A DNA stretch of 64,000 bases from Candidatus Zixiibacteriota bacterium (GCA_019038695.1 JAHOYZ010000012.1:62001-126000); one strand, 5' to 3'; positions 37,839 to 47,369 are shown, counted from the first letter of the stretch. Notes: generated from the sequence alone by a model not told the origin. Made by a program: numbers and translations.

Positions 37839-39257
37839 TCATGAATAACCGATTGCCTGTATTCTTCTTTTATCAAACAGTAGTACGAAAGCAAATGTCA
37901 GCAGACATACTATCCAGCAGAAAAAGATCGGATGCGGCAAACCCCAGCCCGCAAAGAGGGCAGAGATTTGCGGAACAGTCAGCCAAACGACTAACGCTAT
38001 CATAGCCATCACTAGCGTCCAAGTGGCATGACCGCGTCGGCAAAGACCAGGAAAGAATATTGTCATCAGAGTTACTAATGTATAGGCGGTTGTTAACGTC
38101 AAGCCTATCAGTAGGGTCTTGAGGATACCGGACACAGTCACCGCCAGAAGGTAAGTTAGAACACTCAGTACCAATATCGTGAGCCGTGAGATCATCTTCT
38201 CCCTCCGTTCGGTCATGTCAGGAGTGACAAATCGTTTGATCAAATCTCCCACTACCAGGGTAGCACTGCCGACCAATAGAGCCGACGCGGTAGAAATATC
38301 GGCGGCCCAAAGACCTGCGAGAATAATCCCGGCCACGACCGGACTCAGACTCAGGACCATACGGGGCAGCGCTTCGGTTGGGACTATTCCCGGATGAAGC
38401 ACCGCCGCAGCTACACCTATTATGGCACTGATAAAGCCGACCGGCAGGATAATCAATCCGCCCAGAATGAAACCCTTTCTGGCAGCCCCTGAGTCTTTGG
38501 CGGCAAAACTTATCTGCGCAATCGATTGAACCGAGAACACCGTTGTACACATGACTACTAACCACGCGATCACAAGTCCCCAGCCAAGTCCACTGAGATC
38601 AAAGCCGGGGTGTTGCGCTGGAAGTCGCGCGACAAGTTCGCCCAGACCTCCCACTTTTTCGACCGCCATGAAGGCCCCGAGACAGACTCCTACATAGATG
38701 AGGATGACATTGATGATGTTGGTCAAACCTGCCGCCCAGAAACCGCCGATCAAAGTAATTCCCACAAAGGCGATCGCCGTGACTAACATGCCCGCCTGGA
38801 AACTGAAGACATCGGGCAACAACGACGAAAGGATCGCAGCGCCAGCAACATATTGCAGGGACGTAATGACTAGTTGCAGCACCAACTGGCCAATAACTCC
38901 GATAACTCGACCCGACACACTGTAGTGTCTCTCGAATAGCTCCGGAAGAGTACTAACCTCCAGGCGACGATAACGGCGGGCCGCAACCAAACCGACCAGA
39001 AGCGCTCCGGCGGCCCAGGCCGCGTTATACCAACCGGCAGATATGCCGGAAGTGTAAGCGCGTTCCGCTACTCCAATAGTGGAAGCACCGCCGATCGCCA
39101 GACCGGTCAGAAGCGGGGCGATCACCCAAAATGGGAGACTCCGTCCTGCCAGAAGGTAAGCGACCATTCCTCCCGCGCTCAAACGCCGTGTCCACCACGT
39201 AATCAGATACAGGAGGACTATATAAACACATACGATGCTCAGCGGAATCCAGTTCAT
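37839..39257 (-). CDS. Sodium:solute symporter (SSS family)
   Basis: 472 residues with about 12-13 hydrophobic helices. SSS features: the unwound region GLAIGGASTIGVAERAY after the second helix, and GGFWAAGLTNIINVILIYVG. The family drives uptake of organic solutes with sodium. Lying inside the aromatic locus, it is a candidate importer of benzoate, hydroxybenzoate or another aromatic acid (inference; such roles are not fixed by sequence). Start ATG with AGGAGCAG. Confidence 0.82.
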   Translation of the reverse strand: MNWIPLSIVCVYIVLLYLITWWTRRLSAGGMVAYLLAGRSLPFWVIAPLLTGLAIGGASTIGVAERAYTSGISAGWYNAAWAAGALLVGLVAARRYRRLEVSTLPELFERHYSVSGRVIGVIGQLVLQLVITSLQYVAGAAILSSLLPDVFSFQAGMLVTAIAFVGITLIGGFWAAGLTNIINVILIYVGVCLGAFMAVEKVGGLGELVARLPAQHPGFDLSGLGWGLVIAWLVVMCTTVFSVQSIAQISFAAKDSGAARKGFILGGLIILPVGFISAIIGVAAAVLHPGIVPTEALPRMVLSLSPVVAGIILAGLWAADISTASALLVGSATLVVGDLIKRFVTPDMTERREKMISRLTILVLSVLTYLLAVTVSGILKTLLIGLTLTTAYTLVTLMTIFFPGLCRRGHATWTLVMAMIALVVWLTVPQISALFAGWGLPHPIFFCWIVCLLTFAFVLLFDKRRIQAIGYS

Positions 39258-39297
39258 GATCTGCTCCTGTCGTCCAGCTCAGTCCGTGGCCGTCAGC

Positions 39298-41388
39298 TCA
39301 GTTGCTTCCTTTCATCTTCAGTCGCGCATCCACGACCATTACGCCCGAACCTTTCTCAAGCGCGAACACAGGATTGAGATCCATCTCATCAATCTCCGGG
39401 AAGTCTTTGCACAGTTGAGACAGTCGCACCAGAACATCCGTTAACTTGTCGATGTCTACCGGTTTCTCTCCACGTGTTCCTTCGAGAATCGGATAGCCCT
39501 TGATCGATCGAATCATCTCCTGGGCATCCACGTGCGATAGCGGAGCCAGACGGAACTGAACGTCCTTCAGAATCTCTACAAAAACCCCGCCCAAACCAAA
39601 CATCAACGTGGGCGGCAAGCCAACGTTTCCCTTGGCGCCCATGATGACCTCTTTGCCGGTCGTCAAAAACTCCTGCACAATAAAAGCTGGTTTCTGATTC
39701 TTGAACTTGTCCGACAACTCCCCATAGGCAGCGACAAGCGAGGCCTCATCCTGAAGGTCGAGGATCACGCCGCCTGCGTCGGTCTTGTGAACGACCTCAT
39801 CAGAATCGACTTTCAAGGCCACGGGGAAGCGAAGTTCTCCAACCGCCTGCACAAGCTCGTCCTGGCTAATAACACGCGCCGATTTTGCTACCGGGATTTC
39901 ATAGCATTGCAGAAGTTCGAAGACGTCCGTCTGTGACAAGAACTTGTCTTGTCCTTTGTAGCGGTTGAGGATTGTTTCCGCCTTGCACTTGTCTCTCCTG
40001 TGTTCCTTGTACTCGGGTGTTTCCTGCTGAAGGAACTGGCCGTATCGGATCATGGCCGCCAGGGCCTTTGAGGCCGCTTCCGGGAAATCAAAAACAGGCA
40101 GACCGCTTTCGCGGGCAAGCCGAACAACCTCACCGAATTTTTCTTCTATAGTCAGAATGATACTGAGAATGGGTTTCCCGGCTGTCGCGCTGATTTTTGC
40201 TAACCTCTGGGCCACTTCTTCACAGTCGACAAACGGTGGTGTTACAAAATTGAGTATGAGGGAGTCGATGTTGGGGTCTTTCAGGAGTGCCTCGACTGTG
40301 CCGCCGTACTCCTTTGCGCCGGCAGTCGCTATCACATCCACCGGATTGGAGACTATCGCCTCGGAAAAGAGAAGCTCGCCTAAGGTCTTTCCGGTCTCGG
40401 GACTCAGCTCGGCCAGCTTAAGGCCGTCTTTGATGCATTCATCGACCGCAATAATCGCCGGTCCGCCGGTGTTGGTGACTACAACGATCTTATCTGACTT
40501 TGGAATAGGTTGCGTTGATAGCGCAATGGCGGCCTCAATCATCTCCTGCTGGGAGTCGAAGCGAAGAACGCCGCTCTTCTTGAACATGACATCTGCCAGA
40601 GTATCCTGATCGATAAGGGAGCCGGTGTGCGAGGCAACGGCCTTGACACCTTCGGATGTCCTGCCTGTCTTGAGGGCCAGAATCGGTTTCTTCCGACTCA
40701 CCCTGGTAGCGATCTCCAGAAAACCGGCCGGGTCTTTCAGAGTCTCGATGTGAGTCATGATGACTTTGGTCTCGTCATCCTGACCGAAGTAGTCGATGAT
40801 TTCATTCATACTGACGTCAGCTTCATTTCCGAAACTGGCGTACATTCTAGTTCCCATCCCAATCTTATAGAGTTGCAGTTTCAGCGTCTCACCCACTCCA
40901 CCACTCTGGGCTACGATAGAGATATTCCCCGGAATCTGGGGCACAAAGGTGAAATTCGCATAGACCGATACGGAAGGATCCGAGTTCTGGATTCCCTGGG
41001 AGTTGGGACCATAAATTCGCATTCCGTGCTTATGGGCGATTTCAACAATCTGCTTTTCGAGTTCGATCCCCTCTCCTCCAACTTCCTTGAATCCGGCAGT
41101 GTGAACAATCGCAAACTTCACACCCTTTTTTCCGCAATCCTCAAGGACGATGGGAACCAGGCTGTTCTTGATGGATATGTTTACGAGATCAACCTCATCC
41201 GGGATTTCACCCACGGAAGGGTAAGTCTTAAAACTTTTGATCACACTTGCTTTGGGGTTGATAGGATAAATGGGGCCTTTGTAATTGTGATCGACTAGGT
41301 TTTGAATAACAATATGGCCGATACTCAGAGGATTGTTTGAAGCACCGATAACCGCCACGGATCTGGGCTTGAACAAACCGTCAAGCAT
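39298..41388 (-). CDS. ADP-forming acyl-CoA synthetase (NDP-forming, single chain)
   Basis: Start ATG at 41388 behind AGGAGG, eight bases inside the previous gene. 696 residues in the order CoA-binding domain (FKPRSVAVIGASNNP), succinyl-CoA-ligase-like domain with the phospho-His loop VASHTGSLIDQD, and ATP-grasp domain (LKVDSDEVVHKTDAGGV, MFGLGGVFVEILKD). It converts an organic acid, CoA and ATP to acyl-CoA, ADP and phosphate, at lower energy cost than AMP-forming ligases. No AMP-forming benzoate-CoA ligase is in the cluster, so this may activate the aromatic substrate. Alternatively it runs in reverse to make ATP from an acyl-CoA product. Confidence 0.85.
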   Translation of the reverse strand: MLDGLFKPRSVAVIGASNNPLSIGHIVIQNLVDHNYKGPIYPINPKASVIKSFKTYPSVGEIPDEVDLVNISIKNSLVPIVLEDCGKKGVKFAIVHTAGFKEVGGEGIELEKQIVEIAHKHGMRIYGPNSQGIQNSDPSVSVYANFTFVPQIPGNISIVAQSGGVGETLKLQLYKIGMGTRMYASFGNEADVSMNEIIDYFGQDDETKVIMTHIETLKDPAGFLEIATRVSRKKPILALKTGRTSEGVKAVASHTGSLIDQDTLADVMFKKSGVLRFDSQQEMIEAAIALSTQPIPKSDKIVVVTNTGGPAIIAVDECIKDGLKLAELSPETGKTLGELLFSEAIVSNPVDVIATAGAKEYGGTVEALLKDPNIDSLILNFVTPPFVDCEEVAQRLAKISATAGKPILSIILTIEEKFGEVVRLARESGLPVFDFPEAASKALAAMIRYGQFLQQETPEYKEHRRDKCKAETILNRYKGQDKFLSQTDVFELLQCYEIPVAKSARVISQDELVQAVGELRFPVALKVDSDEVVHKTDAGGVILDLQDEASLVAAYGELSDKFKNQKPAFIVQEFLTTGKEVIMGAKGNVGLPPTLMFGLGGVFVEILKDVQFRLAPLSHVDAQEMIRSIKGYPILEGTRGEKPVDIDKLTDVLVRLSQLCKDFPEIDEMDLNPVFALEKGSGVMVVDARLKMKGSN

Positions 41389-42172
41389 TGAGACCTCCTT
41401 TACCTTTACCTTCCAAAGAGAATAGAGCCGCGCCGAGAGCACCCGTCAATTGCGGGTTGGAAGGCACGAAAATCTCTTTTTGTATTCTATCTTCGAGCAT
41501 CTTGACAAGAAAAGGATTGTGTTCCACAACTCCCCCGCTCATCACAACGTTTCCTGCCATTGGATCCATTTCCAGAATCCTCTTTATCACTGAACTGAAT
41601 ATGCCTTTGACGATGTCCTCAACGCTGACGCCTTCTCGAATGCGGGCCAGAATTTCGGTACCGGCAAACACCGTACAGTAGCTTCCGATCTGGACTCCGG
41701 CGTCTGCCTTCTCGGCTAAATCGTTGAGATTGGCCAGGGGGATTTTCAGACGATTCGCTATTTCCTCGAGAAATGCACCGGTCCCGGCGGCGCATTTTCT
41801 GTTCATTTTGAAATTGGTTCTTCTGCCTGAGTCGTCGATCTTGATAACCTTGTTGTCCTGCCCGCCAATATCAATGAGAGTGTGCGCATGGGGAAAACAA
41901 TGATAGCTGCCGCCGGCATGACAACTGATCTCGGTTCTGGTTCCATCGGCTAAGGGAACATTACGTCTTCCGTAACCGGTGGCGGTGACGATAAGCGTGT
42001 CAGAAGCGCCACATCCGGCCGCTTGGCGAGCCTGCGTCAATGCTTCACTGCCTGCGACCTCAAAATCGGCTCCAGAATCGACCACTGAATAGCCGAGCAC
42101 CTCTTTCCCGTCATTGATAACGACAGCCTTAGTTGCAGAGGCGCCAATATCAATTCCGACAAAGTAGTTCAT
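41381..42172 (-). CDS. ATP-dependent activase of the BadF/HgdC (BcrA/D) family
   Basis: 263 residues with an ASKHA fold: GIDIGASATKAVVI (phosphate 1), DIGGQDNKVIKI, MNRKCAAGTGAF with the iron-sulfur Cys, and SYCTVFAGTEI supplying the second Cys; a homodimer would hold one [4Fe-4S] cluster. These proteins use ATP to push one electron to a low potential onto a partner iron-sulfur enzyme. The partner is almost certainly the product of the adjacent gene at 42210-43454, 37 bases upstream. It is distinct from BzdP and BzdQ. Confidence 0.88.
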   Translation of the reverse strand: MNYFVGIDIGASATKAVVINDGKEVLGYSVVDSGADFEVAGSEALTQARQAAGCGASDTLIVTATGYGRRNVPLADGTRTEISCHAGGSYHCFPHAHTLIDIGGQDNKVIKIDDSGRRTNFKMNRKCAAGTGAFLEEIANRLKIPLANLNDLAEKADAGVQIGSYCTVFAGTEILARIREGVSVEDIVKGIFSSVIKRILEMDPMAGNVVMSGGVVEHNPFLVKMLEDRIQKEIFVPSNPQLTGALGAALFSLEGKGKGGLNA

Positions 42173-42209
42173 CAGTTATTACTATTCACTTCCCTGGTTC
42201 GGGGGTTGC

Positions 42210-43454
42210 CTATCTTGCCTCAAGCTGTTCGATAAACGCCTCGATGTTTGTTTTGGCCTGCTCCTCAGAATAACAGCGCAGGTCATTCAGATCGCCGTTT
42301 ATCGTAAGGGTGGGAATGCCCAGTCTTTTTTCAAGCCGTTCCGGCATTCCATAGCGGTTATTCGAGTTGTTGGGACAGGTCTTGGAATCATGGAACAGAA
42401 TCCCGTCCAGCTTGTACCTGCGTACGATATCCTCGATGTATTTCTCCTTGAAGTCCTCATCCCTCACTATGAAAATCTCGGTATATGCGCGAGCCATACT
42501 CAGAAAGGGATCAGTCGGATCGAAGGCCTCAAATACCCAACTGTTGCAATAACTCGAAGCAATCACTGCCGTGTTGAAGCCGATGAAAAACTCCGACAGG
42601 TCTCGCAGTTTACCCCAGATAGGCATCCCTTCCCAATACAGACGGAATTTTTCCTCTTCAACAGCCCCCACGCCGTTCGCGACTCTATCTTCCAGTTCTT
42701 TCAGAAGCAACTCGTAGTAGTCGTTCGCGATATCCGATCCTCGCAGAACCACCGCCGGGCCCATGTGAATTGTGGCATCGAAGAAACTCATAGGGGCTGG
42801 GGAAGAGGTATTCGACTCGAGGACTGCCTTCCACAACTCGCTACACCTCTTGGACCGGGCCATAACTTCTCGCAGCTTGTCGATATCGAATTTGTTACCC
42901 GAAATCTTCTCCAGAGCAGGGATTAGATCTTTAATTTGCTGGACTATGCCCGCCAGAACGTCGTCCGAAATATCGCCTATGTTTCGGAAAGTTGAAATGC
43001 CCATCATAGGAACCTGCAACTCCCGGGAATACCACCCCATCCAATCCTGGACATCTCGGCACTGGTTCGTATTGAAGACCAACACATCAGGTTTGGGCAG
43101 GCCTTCGATTCCCTTATAAGCCATGGAGAGTGGCGTCTCTTTCCTGATGTAAGCGCCTACATCGCTGGTCAGGTAGGAACAGATGTCGGGCGAGTAGCCT
43201 ACCGCATTGGCCACCGGAATACAATCGGCAGCCATTCTCGTTGCCCCCAGCATGGCCCCGTGATTTTCCGGATAGTAGACGAGAAATCCCAGGCTCAATA
43301 GAAGTTCGGCAGGTCCGACACTCGTACACCAGGCAATCTTCTGTGATCCGTCTCGGGAAACGCCGTCCAACTTATAGAAGTAGTCGGCCATTATCTTTCT
43401 CATCTGGCCGGTGGCCTGGATCTTTTTGATAGCTACTTTTTTCTCTTCAGTCAT
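42210..43454 (-). CDS. 2-hydroxyacyl-CoA dehydratase/benzoyl-CoA reductase-like subunit (possible double-cubane protein)
   Basis: 414 residues of the HgdB/BcrC/FldB family. Conserved Cys blocks: WCTSVGPAELLLSLG, SPDICSYLTSDVGAYI, NQCRDVQDW and HDSKTCPNNSNNRYG. The usual dehydratase has two different such subunits plus an activase. Here only one is next to the activase gene, an arrangement like the double-cubane cluster proteins (E. coli YjiM with YjiL). The substrate is unknown. It lies within the aromatic locus, so a reductive or dehydrating step on a ring or dicarboxylic intermediate is plausible. Confidence 0.78.
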   Translation of the reverse strand: MTEEKKVAIKKIQATGQMRKIMADYFYKLDGVSRDGSQKIAWCTSVGPAELLLSLGFLVYYPENHGAMLGATRMAADCIPVANAVGYSPDICSYLTSDVGAYIRKETPLSMAYKGIEGLPKPDVLVFNTNQCRDVQDWMGWYSRELQVPMMGISTFRNIGDISDDVLAGIVQQIKDLIPALEKISGNKFDIDKLREVMARSKRCSELWKAVLESNTSSPAPMSFFDATIHMGPAVVLRGSDIANDYYELLLKELEDRVANGVGAVEEEKFRLYWEGMPIWGKLRDLSEFFIGFNTAVIASSYCNSWVFEAFDPTDPFLSMARAYTEIFIVRDEDFKEKYIEDIVRRYKLDGILFHDSKTCPNNSNNRYGMPERLEKRLGIPTLTINGDLNDLRCYSEEQAKTNIEAFIEQLEAR

Positions 43455-43512
43455 TACAACTCTCCGTATCTCTCCCTAACAAGGGTCACACGCGGTGACA
43501 CTGATGTTCTCT

Positions 43513-45600
43513 CTAGACGTTCATGACCTTCTCACACTCCGCGCCGATCACTCCCTTTTGGCAGAAACGAGAACTCATAAAGGCAGCCGAATGTTTCGAC
43601 TGCACGGTAATCGCTTCGGCCAATGGCGACCCGCATGACTCCACCACGCAATCGAATATTGCTTTGCGGGCGGCTTCGAGTGGGGGGTTGCCAGTATCGG
43701 GGAATCTTATCTCGGTCGGGATGCTTTGTAACGCCTCGGTGTTGATCATTCTTGCGGGAATGGGACCCTGGGCACCTTCGGTAACGATCTTCCAAGCCAT
43801 CTGTAGTGAATCATCGTTCGATCCGGCATAATCAATCAACCAGCCAACCGCTTTTTTGGCGCTCACAAACCTTCCGGACAAAAGCATATCGATAAGTTTT
43901 GGCCAGTCGTCGGCCTGCGCCTTCCTGAACGGCCAATGACATCCTTCCATACCGGGTACTACTGGAAGAGTGACTTCCGGCATACCAAAGGCCACATCCT
44001 CGACAGCGACCAGATAGTGGCAATGCATCATCAGTTCGAGCATACCTCCGAGACATCGTTTGCCACTAATGTATCCAACCGAAACGCTGAACTCATCATT
44101 GAGACGTCGTGCCGTCGCCGACCAGGAACTCGAAACCCGCATTCCTGCCTCGGCATCTTCCAGCGCCGGGTAAAACTCACTCGTATCAGCACCGACCAGT
44201 TGGGTGGATAAGTGGAAGTCACCCGAGAGAATCACGCGTTCAATGCCTTCTGCTTTCAGCCAGTCTATAGCCCGGTTCAATTCGGCATCAACATCACTAT
44301 TGTAGCTCTCACGACCGATGGTGATGACACCAACGTTGCCGTCGTGTTCCGCATTGACATAAAGCTGTTGCCAGCTGCTGTCGTCCAATGATTCGAAAAC
44401 CTCGGGATACCAACAACCGGTGGCTGCCTCCGGATGCAGACGGTGGTATGACTCGACAATCTTTTTCGTCTTTTCAGCCCCTATATCCCTAATAAGAGCA
44501 ATTACACCCTTGCGGAACTGAGCGCATGCTTCACCAATCATATTGATGAGCGATAGATGCGATCTGTTCTCATGAAGAAGGAGACTGGTCATCTGAATGA
44601 CGGGACCAAAAATCCAACTCTCGAACTCGTCGGTCTCGGTTTCATCCAAACTCCAGTTGACAACCGGTCGGAAGTGATTCAACGGATACCAGTCCTGACC
44701 ACTGGTCTTCCGATAGTCAAGTTCCGGGGTCGGCTCAAACAATGCTCCGTACTTCTGTCCCAGATCGTGTAGACACGACCAAGTCAGGAAATTGGCACCT
44801 TTGGCACCGATAGCATCGTGCGCTCGGAACGGATTTGGTCCAAGTGTTTTCCTGACCAATTTATCAATTTTCCAGAATGGCATGTTGGCCGCCCGGTGGT
44901 ATCTCAGACCGGCCAGAGTCAGTCCACAGAAGAGCACATCAAGTACAAACGACCAGTTATCACTGACCGGTACAGGTATCATTCCCAGTGCCCAAAGCAA
45001 CTGTGTCACGTCCGATGGCTCCGGCTCAACTATCTCCCATATCTTATTAATCTGATGTGGAAAAGCCGGATGGGCAATGCCAACACCCAACTCGGAGCTG
45101 GGGAATCCGGAGGTGACCGATCGAATCTCGATTTTCGGGAAGGTGCCACGGAATACGCCGTAGTGGGCTTTCTTAAGCTCAAGAATCTCCGGGATGGCCT
45201 CTAGGAGAAAAGCTGGTCGCATCCCTTTCATTTGGGACGGTAACTGTTTACCGTCATAGTTCATTCGAACCACGTTGGACATAATCTTGCCAGCCTGTTC
45301 GCGGCCAAAAGCAGCTTCGAGTCCCGGATATTGTGCGCCAATTCCATCGGGAGCATTGGGGAAGTCAAGCCCCACCATAGGTACATCGAATGGTTGGAGC
45401 CGGGAACCGAGTTGGACCATCTTGCCCGCCCCAACAATCCCATTTGCCCCTGATATTACCATCGCGCCGCGCTCGGAAGACTTGCCAAAAACTTTCTCGA
45501 CCAGATTGTCAGGGCTGGCGGGTAACCGTCCGCCGCTAAAAATCTCGAGTGTCGTGCCCAGTCCAAGTAGCTCCAGAGTTGGTTGTCTCATATATTTCAT
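43513..45600 (-). CDS. Reversed 3-hydroxyacyl-CoA dehydrogenase/enoyl-CoA hydratase fusion
   Basis: 695 residues. After about 45 N-terminal residues of no known family, the Rossmann loop SGANGIVGAGKM and the HCDH catalytic block IAHPAFPHQINKIWEIVEP appear, then WALGMIPVPVSDN and GPFELAD-like NPFRAHDAIGAKG. From about residue 415 a crotonase domain follows: VGVITIGRESYN, oxyanion strand SGKRCLGGMLELMMHC, and FGMPEVTLPVVPGMEG. Domain order is the opposite of FadB. Together with the thiolase downstream-in-pathway (gene at 45603) it could carry a full beta-oxidation turn on 3-hydroxypimelyl-CoA or crotonyl-CoA. The HCDH part is strongly diverged, so activity is uncertain. Confidence 0.72.
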   Translation of the reverse strand: MKYMRQPTLELLGLGTTLEIFSGGRLPASPDNLVEKVFGKSSERGAMVISGANGIVGAGKMVQLGSRLQPFDVPMVGLDFPNAPDGIGAQYPGLEAAFGREQAGKIMSNVVRMNYDGKQLPSQMKGMRPAFLLEAIPEILELKKAHYGVFRGTFPKIEIRSVTSGFPSSELGVGIAHPAFPHQINKIWEIVEPEPSDVTQLLWALGMIPVPVSDNWSFVLDVLFCGLTLAGLRYHRAANMPFWKIDKLVRKTLGPNPFRAHDAIGAKGANFLTWSCLHDLGQKYGALFEPTPELDYRKTSGQDWYPLNHFRPVVNWSLDETETDEFESWIFGPVIQMTSLLLHENRSHLSLINMIGEACAQFRKGVIALIRDIGAEKTKKIVESYHRLHPEAATGCWYPEVFESLDDSSWQQLYVNAEHDGNVGVITIGRESYNSDVDAELNRAIDWLKAEGIERVILSGDFHLSTQLVGADTSEFYPALEDAEAGMRVSSSWSATARRLNDEFSVSVGYISGKRCLGGMLELMMHCHYLVAVEDVAFGMPEVTLPVVPGMEGCHWPFRKAQADDWPKLIDMLLSGRFVSAKKAVGWLIDYAGSNDDSLQMAWKIVTEGAQGPIPARMINTEALQSIPTEIRFPDTGNPPLEAARKAIFDCVVESCGSPLAEAITVQSKHSAAFMSSRFCQKGVIGAECEKVMNV

Positions 45601-45602
45601 GA

Positions 45603-46811
45603 TTATTTACCTCCGTCCGCTACCTTGAGGATGGCCGCAATCCCAACGTCCCCGGCGGCACAGCCAAACACCAGCACATAACCGCCTCCCAATGAAACGG
45701 CTTCTTCCAACGCCTCAATCACTACCCGGGTCAGGGTCGGTCCCTGCGGATGACCCCATACCAACGGACACCCGGTGTTGTTCATTTTCCGCCAGTCATA
45801 ATCCATCAATTTACCGAAAATGACGTCGTTGACCGCAAACGGATTGTGGTTCTTGACCACAACCATGTCGGCCATCGTCAAACCGGTTCGGTCGAGTAGT
45901 TTCTTAACAGCCAGCGCCGGAGCCTCGGGCATGAGACTGGGGAAGGTCCGCATTTCGGTTTTGCCAATAAACGTTATATCGATTTCCGGTCGGGGACTAA
46001 GCTCCTGTGCCTTTTCCTTAGTGGTGACCAACAGTGTGGCCATGCCGTCGGAGGCATGAGTCTGCGTCCCAGGGGTAATACACGTATCAAGTTCGCGCAT
46101 CGCCCTCAGACTATCCAACGTTAGCTGGCGGACACCGGTGTCCGAATCAATCCGCCCCAGGAAACGACCCTGGATGTTCAACACATCAAGCGGAACCAGG
46201 ACACCATCAAGCAATCCCTTATCCTTGGAATCGAAGTACTGTTTGTAGCGATAGAACGCCAACTCGTCTACTTCCTTGCGATCACTCTTGTGTTTTCGGG
46301 CCGCAAGGCCCGCGCAGCTTATCATAGCTTTACCAGTGGCAGGATCAAATCCAAAATTGTCCCAGACGTCGGCGAGGGCCATCGTTCGTTGGTGTGCCCG
46401 TCGCTCAGGGAAAACACCAACCGGCGAGTCGCTGGTACGGTCAAAGGTCAGAACCCCAACAACTTCGTTGGATCCCCCCTGCACCTCAGCCGCAGCCGCA
46501 ATAACGGCTTGCAATCCCGTAGCGCACGCCTGCTCCATGTGGTAGCCGGCGATGCGATGATTCATACAGCTCGCCACTACCGGAGCCGTCCAAAATTTCC
46601 AATGCCAGGGAATAGTCGATCCGATTATCAGATACTCAAGCGCACTGATAGGGACTTTTCTTAGTCCCATAATCCTGCTCATTGCCTCACCGGCAAACTG
46701 ACCGATATTCACTTCTGCCAGAGCGGACATTTGCCATGCGGGAAAGTAGCTGGCACCCCAGGTGCCATACGGAATCCTGGCATCGGCAAACATCGGAACT
46801 TCTTTTTCCAT
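45603..46811 (-). CDS. Thiolase family acetyltransferase
   Basis: 402 residues. Nucleophile Cys96 in MEQACATG, the NHNPFAVND block, GCPLVWGHPQGPTLTR with the catalytic His, and the final Cys in FGCAAGDVG are all present, so the thiolase active site is complete. It ends two bases before the fusion gene start and is presumably its partner, cleaving 3-oxopimelyl-CoA or a later 3-oxoacyl-CoA. Start ATG after GAGGGAG. Confidence 0.85.
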   Translation of the reverse strand: MEKEVPMFADARIPYGTWGASYFPAWQMSALAEVNIGQFAGEAMSRIMGLRKVPISALEYLIIGSTIPWHWKFWTAPVVASCMNHRIAGYHMEQACATGLQAVIAAAAEVQGGSNEVVGVLTFDRTSDSPVGVFPERRAHQRTMALADVWDNFGFDPATGKAMISCAGLAARKHKSDRKEVDELAFYRYKQYFDSKDKGLLDGVLVPLDVLNIQGRFLGRIDSDTGVRQLTLDSLRAMRELDTCITPGTQTHASDGMATLLVTTKEKAQELSPRPEIDITFIGKTEMRTFPSLMPEAPALAVKKLLDRTGLTMADMVVVKNHNPFAVNDVIFGKLMDYDWRKMNNTGCPLVWGHPQGPTLTRVVIEALEEAVSLGGGYVLVFGCAAGDVGIAAILKVADGGK

Positions 46812-46926
46812 TAGTGCTCCCTCAGAACTTTTAACATACTTTGATGGAACTCTATATCTATGGGAGTCAAAGCTGTAGACCTTCGCGCACGAAGAATGTT
46901 GGGAGGTCTGACGGTCATGAGCTTAA

Positions 46927-47142
46927 CTACCCTTCATATCCTTGAACAATCGGCTCGAATCTTTGCGATTCACCGCTCGAATCGAGCATCTTCCATGCCT
47001 TCCTCAATCTCTCCTGAACCAATAGTTTAGCTAAAACGTGGTCTGATGACAAGTGGTTTTGAACGTATTCACTGAACCTGCTATTCGTTAGAGATGAAAG
47101 TGTGATGGCGCGGACCAACTGTTCTGGCCATCCCCAATTCAT
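46927..47142 (-). CDS. Small protein of unknown function, coupled to the preceding gene
   Basis: 71 residues; its ATG overlaps the previous stop by four bases (ATGA), a sign of real translational coupling. Predicted helical, with no motif I recognise (blocks LVQERLRKAWKMLD; NWGWPEQLVRAITL). It lies inside the benzoyl-CoA reductase locus between the BzdV-like gene and the thiolase. Confidence 0.5.
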   Translation of the reverse strand: MNWGWPEQLVRAITLSSLTNSRFSEYVQNHLSSDHVLAKLLVQERLRKAWKMLDSSGESQRFEPIVQGYEG

Positions 47143-47369
47143 TCGTCAATCGTTTGGCCTGGTCGGGTGAAAATCATCACCGTCTTGTCGCTGGCATCAT
47201 CAAAGCAGACGGAACAGTCATTTCCGCCAAGCTCCTTAATCGGGACCGTCTTGATCTCGAATCCCAATTCACGGTAGGTCTCAATGGCCTCATCCAGGCG
47301 CGTACCCGAAGCCGTGAAGAGCTGAGTCCAGCCCTCGGATTCTAGTCTTTTGGCGAGGTCGTCTACCAT
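47139..47369 (-). CDS. Small protein with a CxxC-like motif, unknown function
   Basis: 76 residues behind AGGTG at eight bases. It begins with a helix (LAKRLESEGWTQLF), then strand-helix-strand elements and a conserved-looking NDCSVCFD near residue 52 with two Cys three apart. It may bind a metal or be redox active, but the family is unknown to me. The stop overlaps the next start. Its position after the BzdV-like gene suggests an accessory role in electron supply or reductase assembly. Confidence 0.5.
   Translation of the reverse strand: MVDDLAKRLESEGWTQLFTASGTRLDEAIETYRELGFEIKTVPIKELGGNDCSVCFDDASDKTVMIFTRPGQTIDE

Noticed and set aside
40052-41298. Plus-strand frames of 185 and 223 codons
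   Set aside because: Antisense to the ADP-forming synthetase, whose three domains and motifs are complete.
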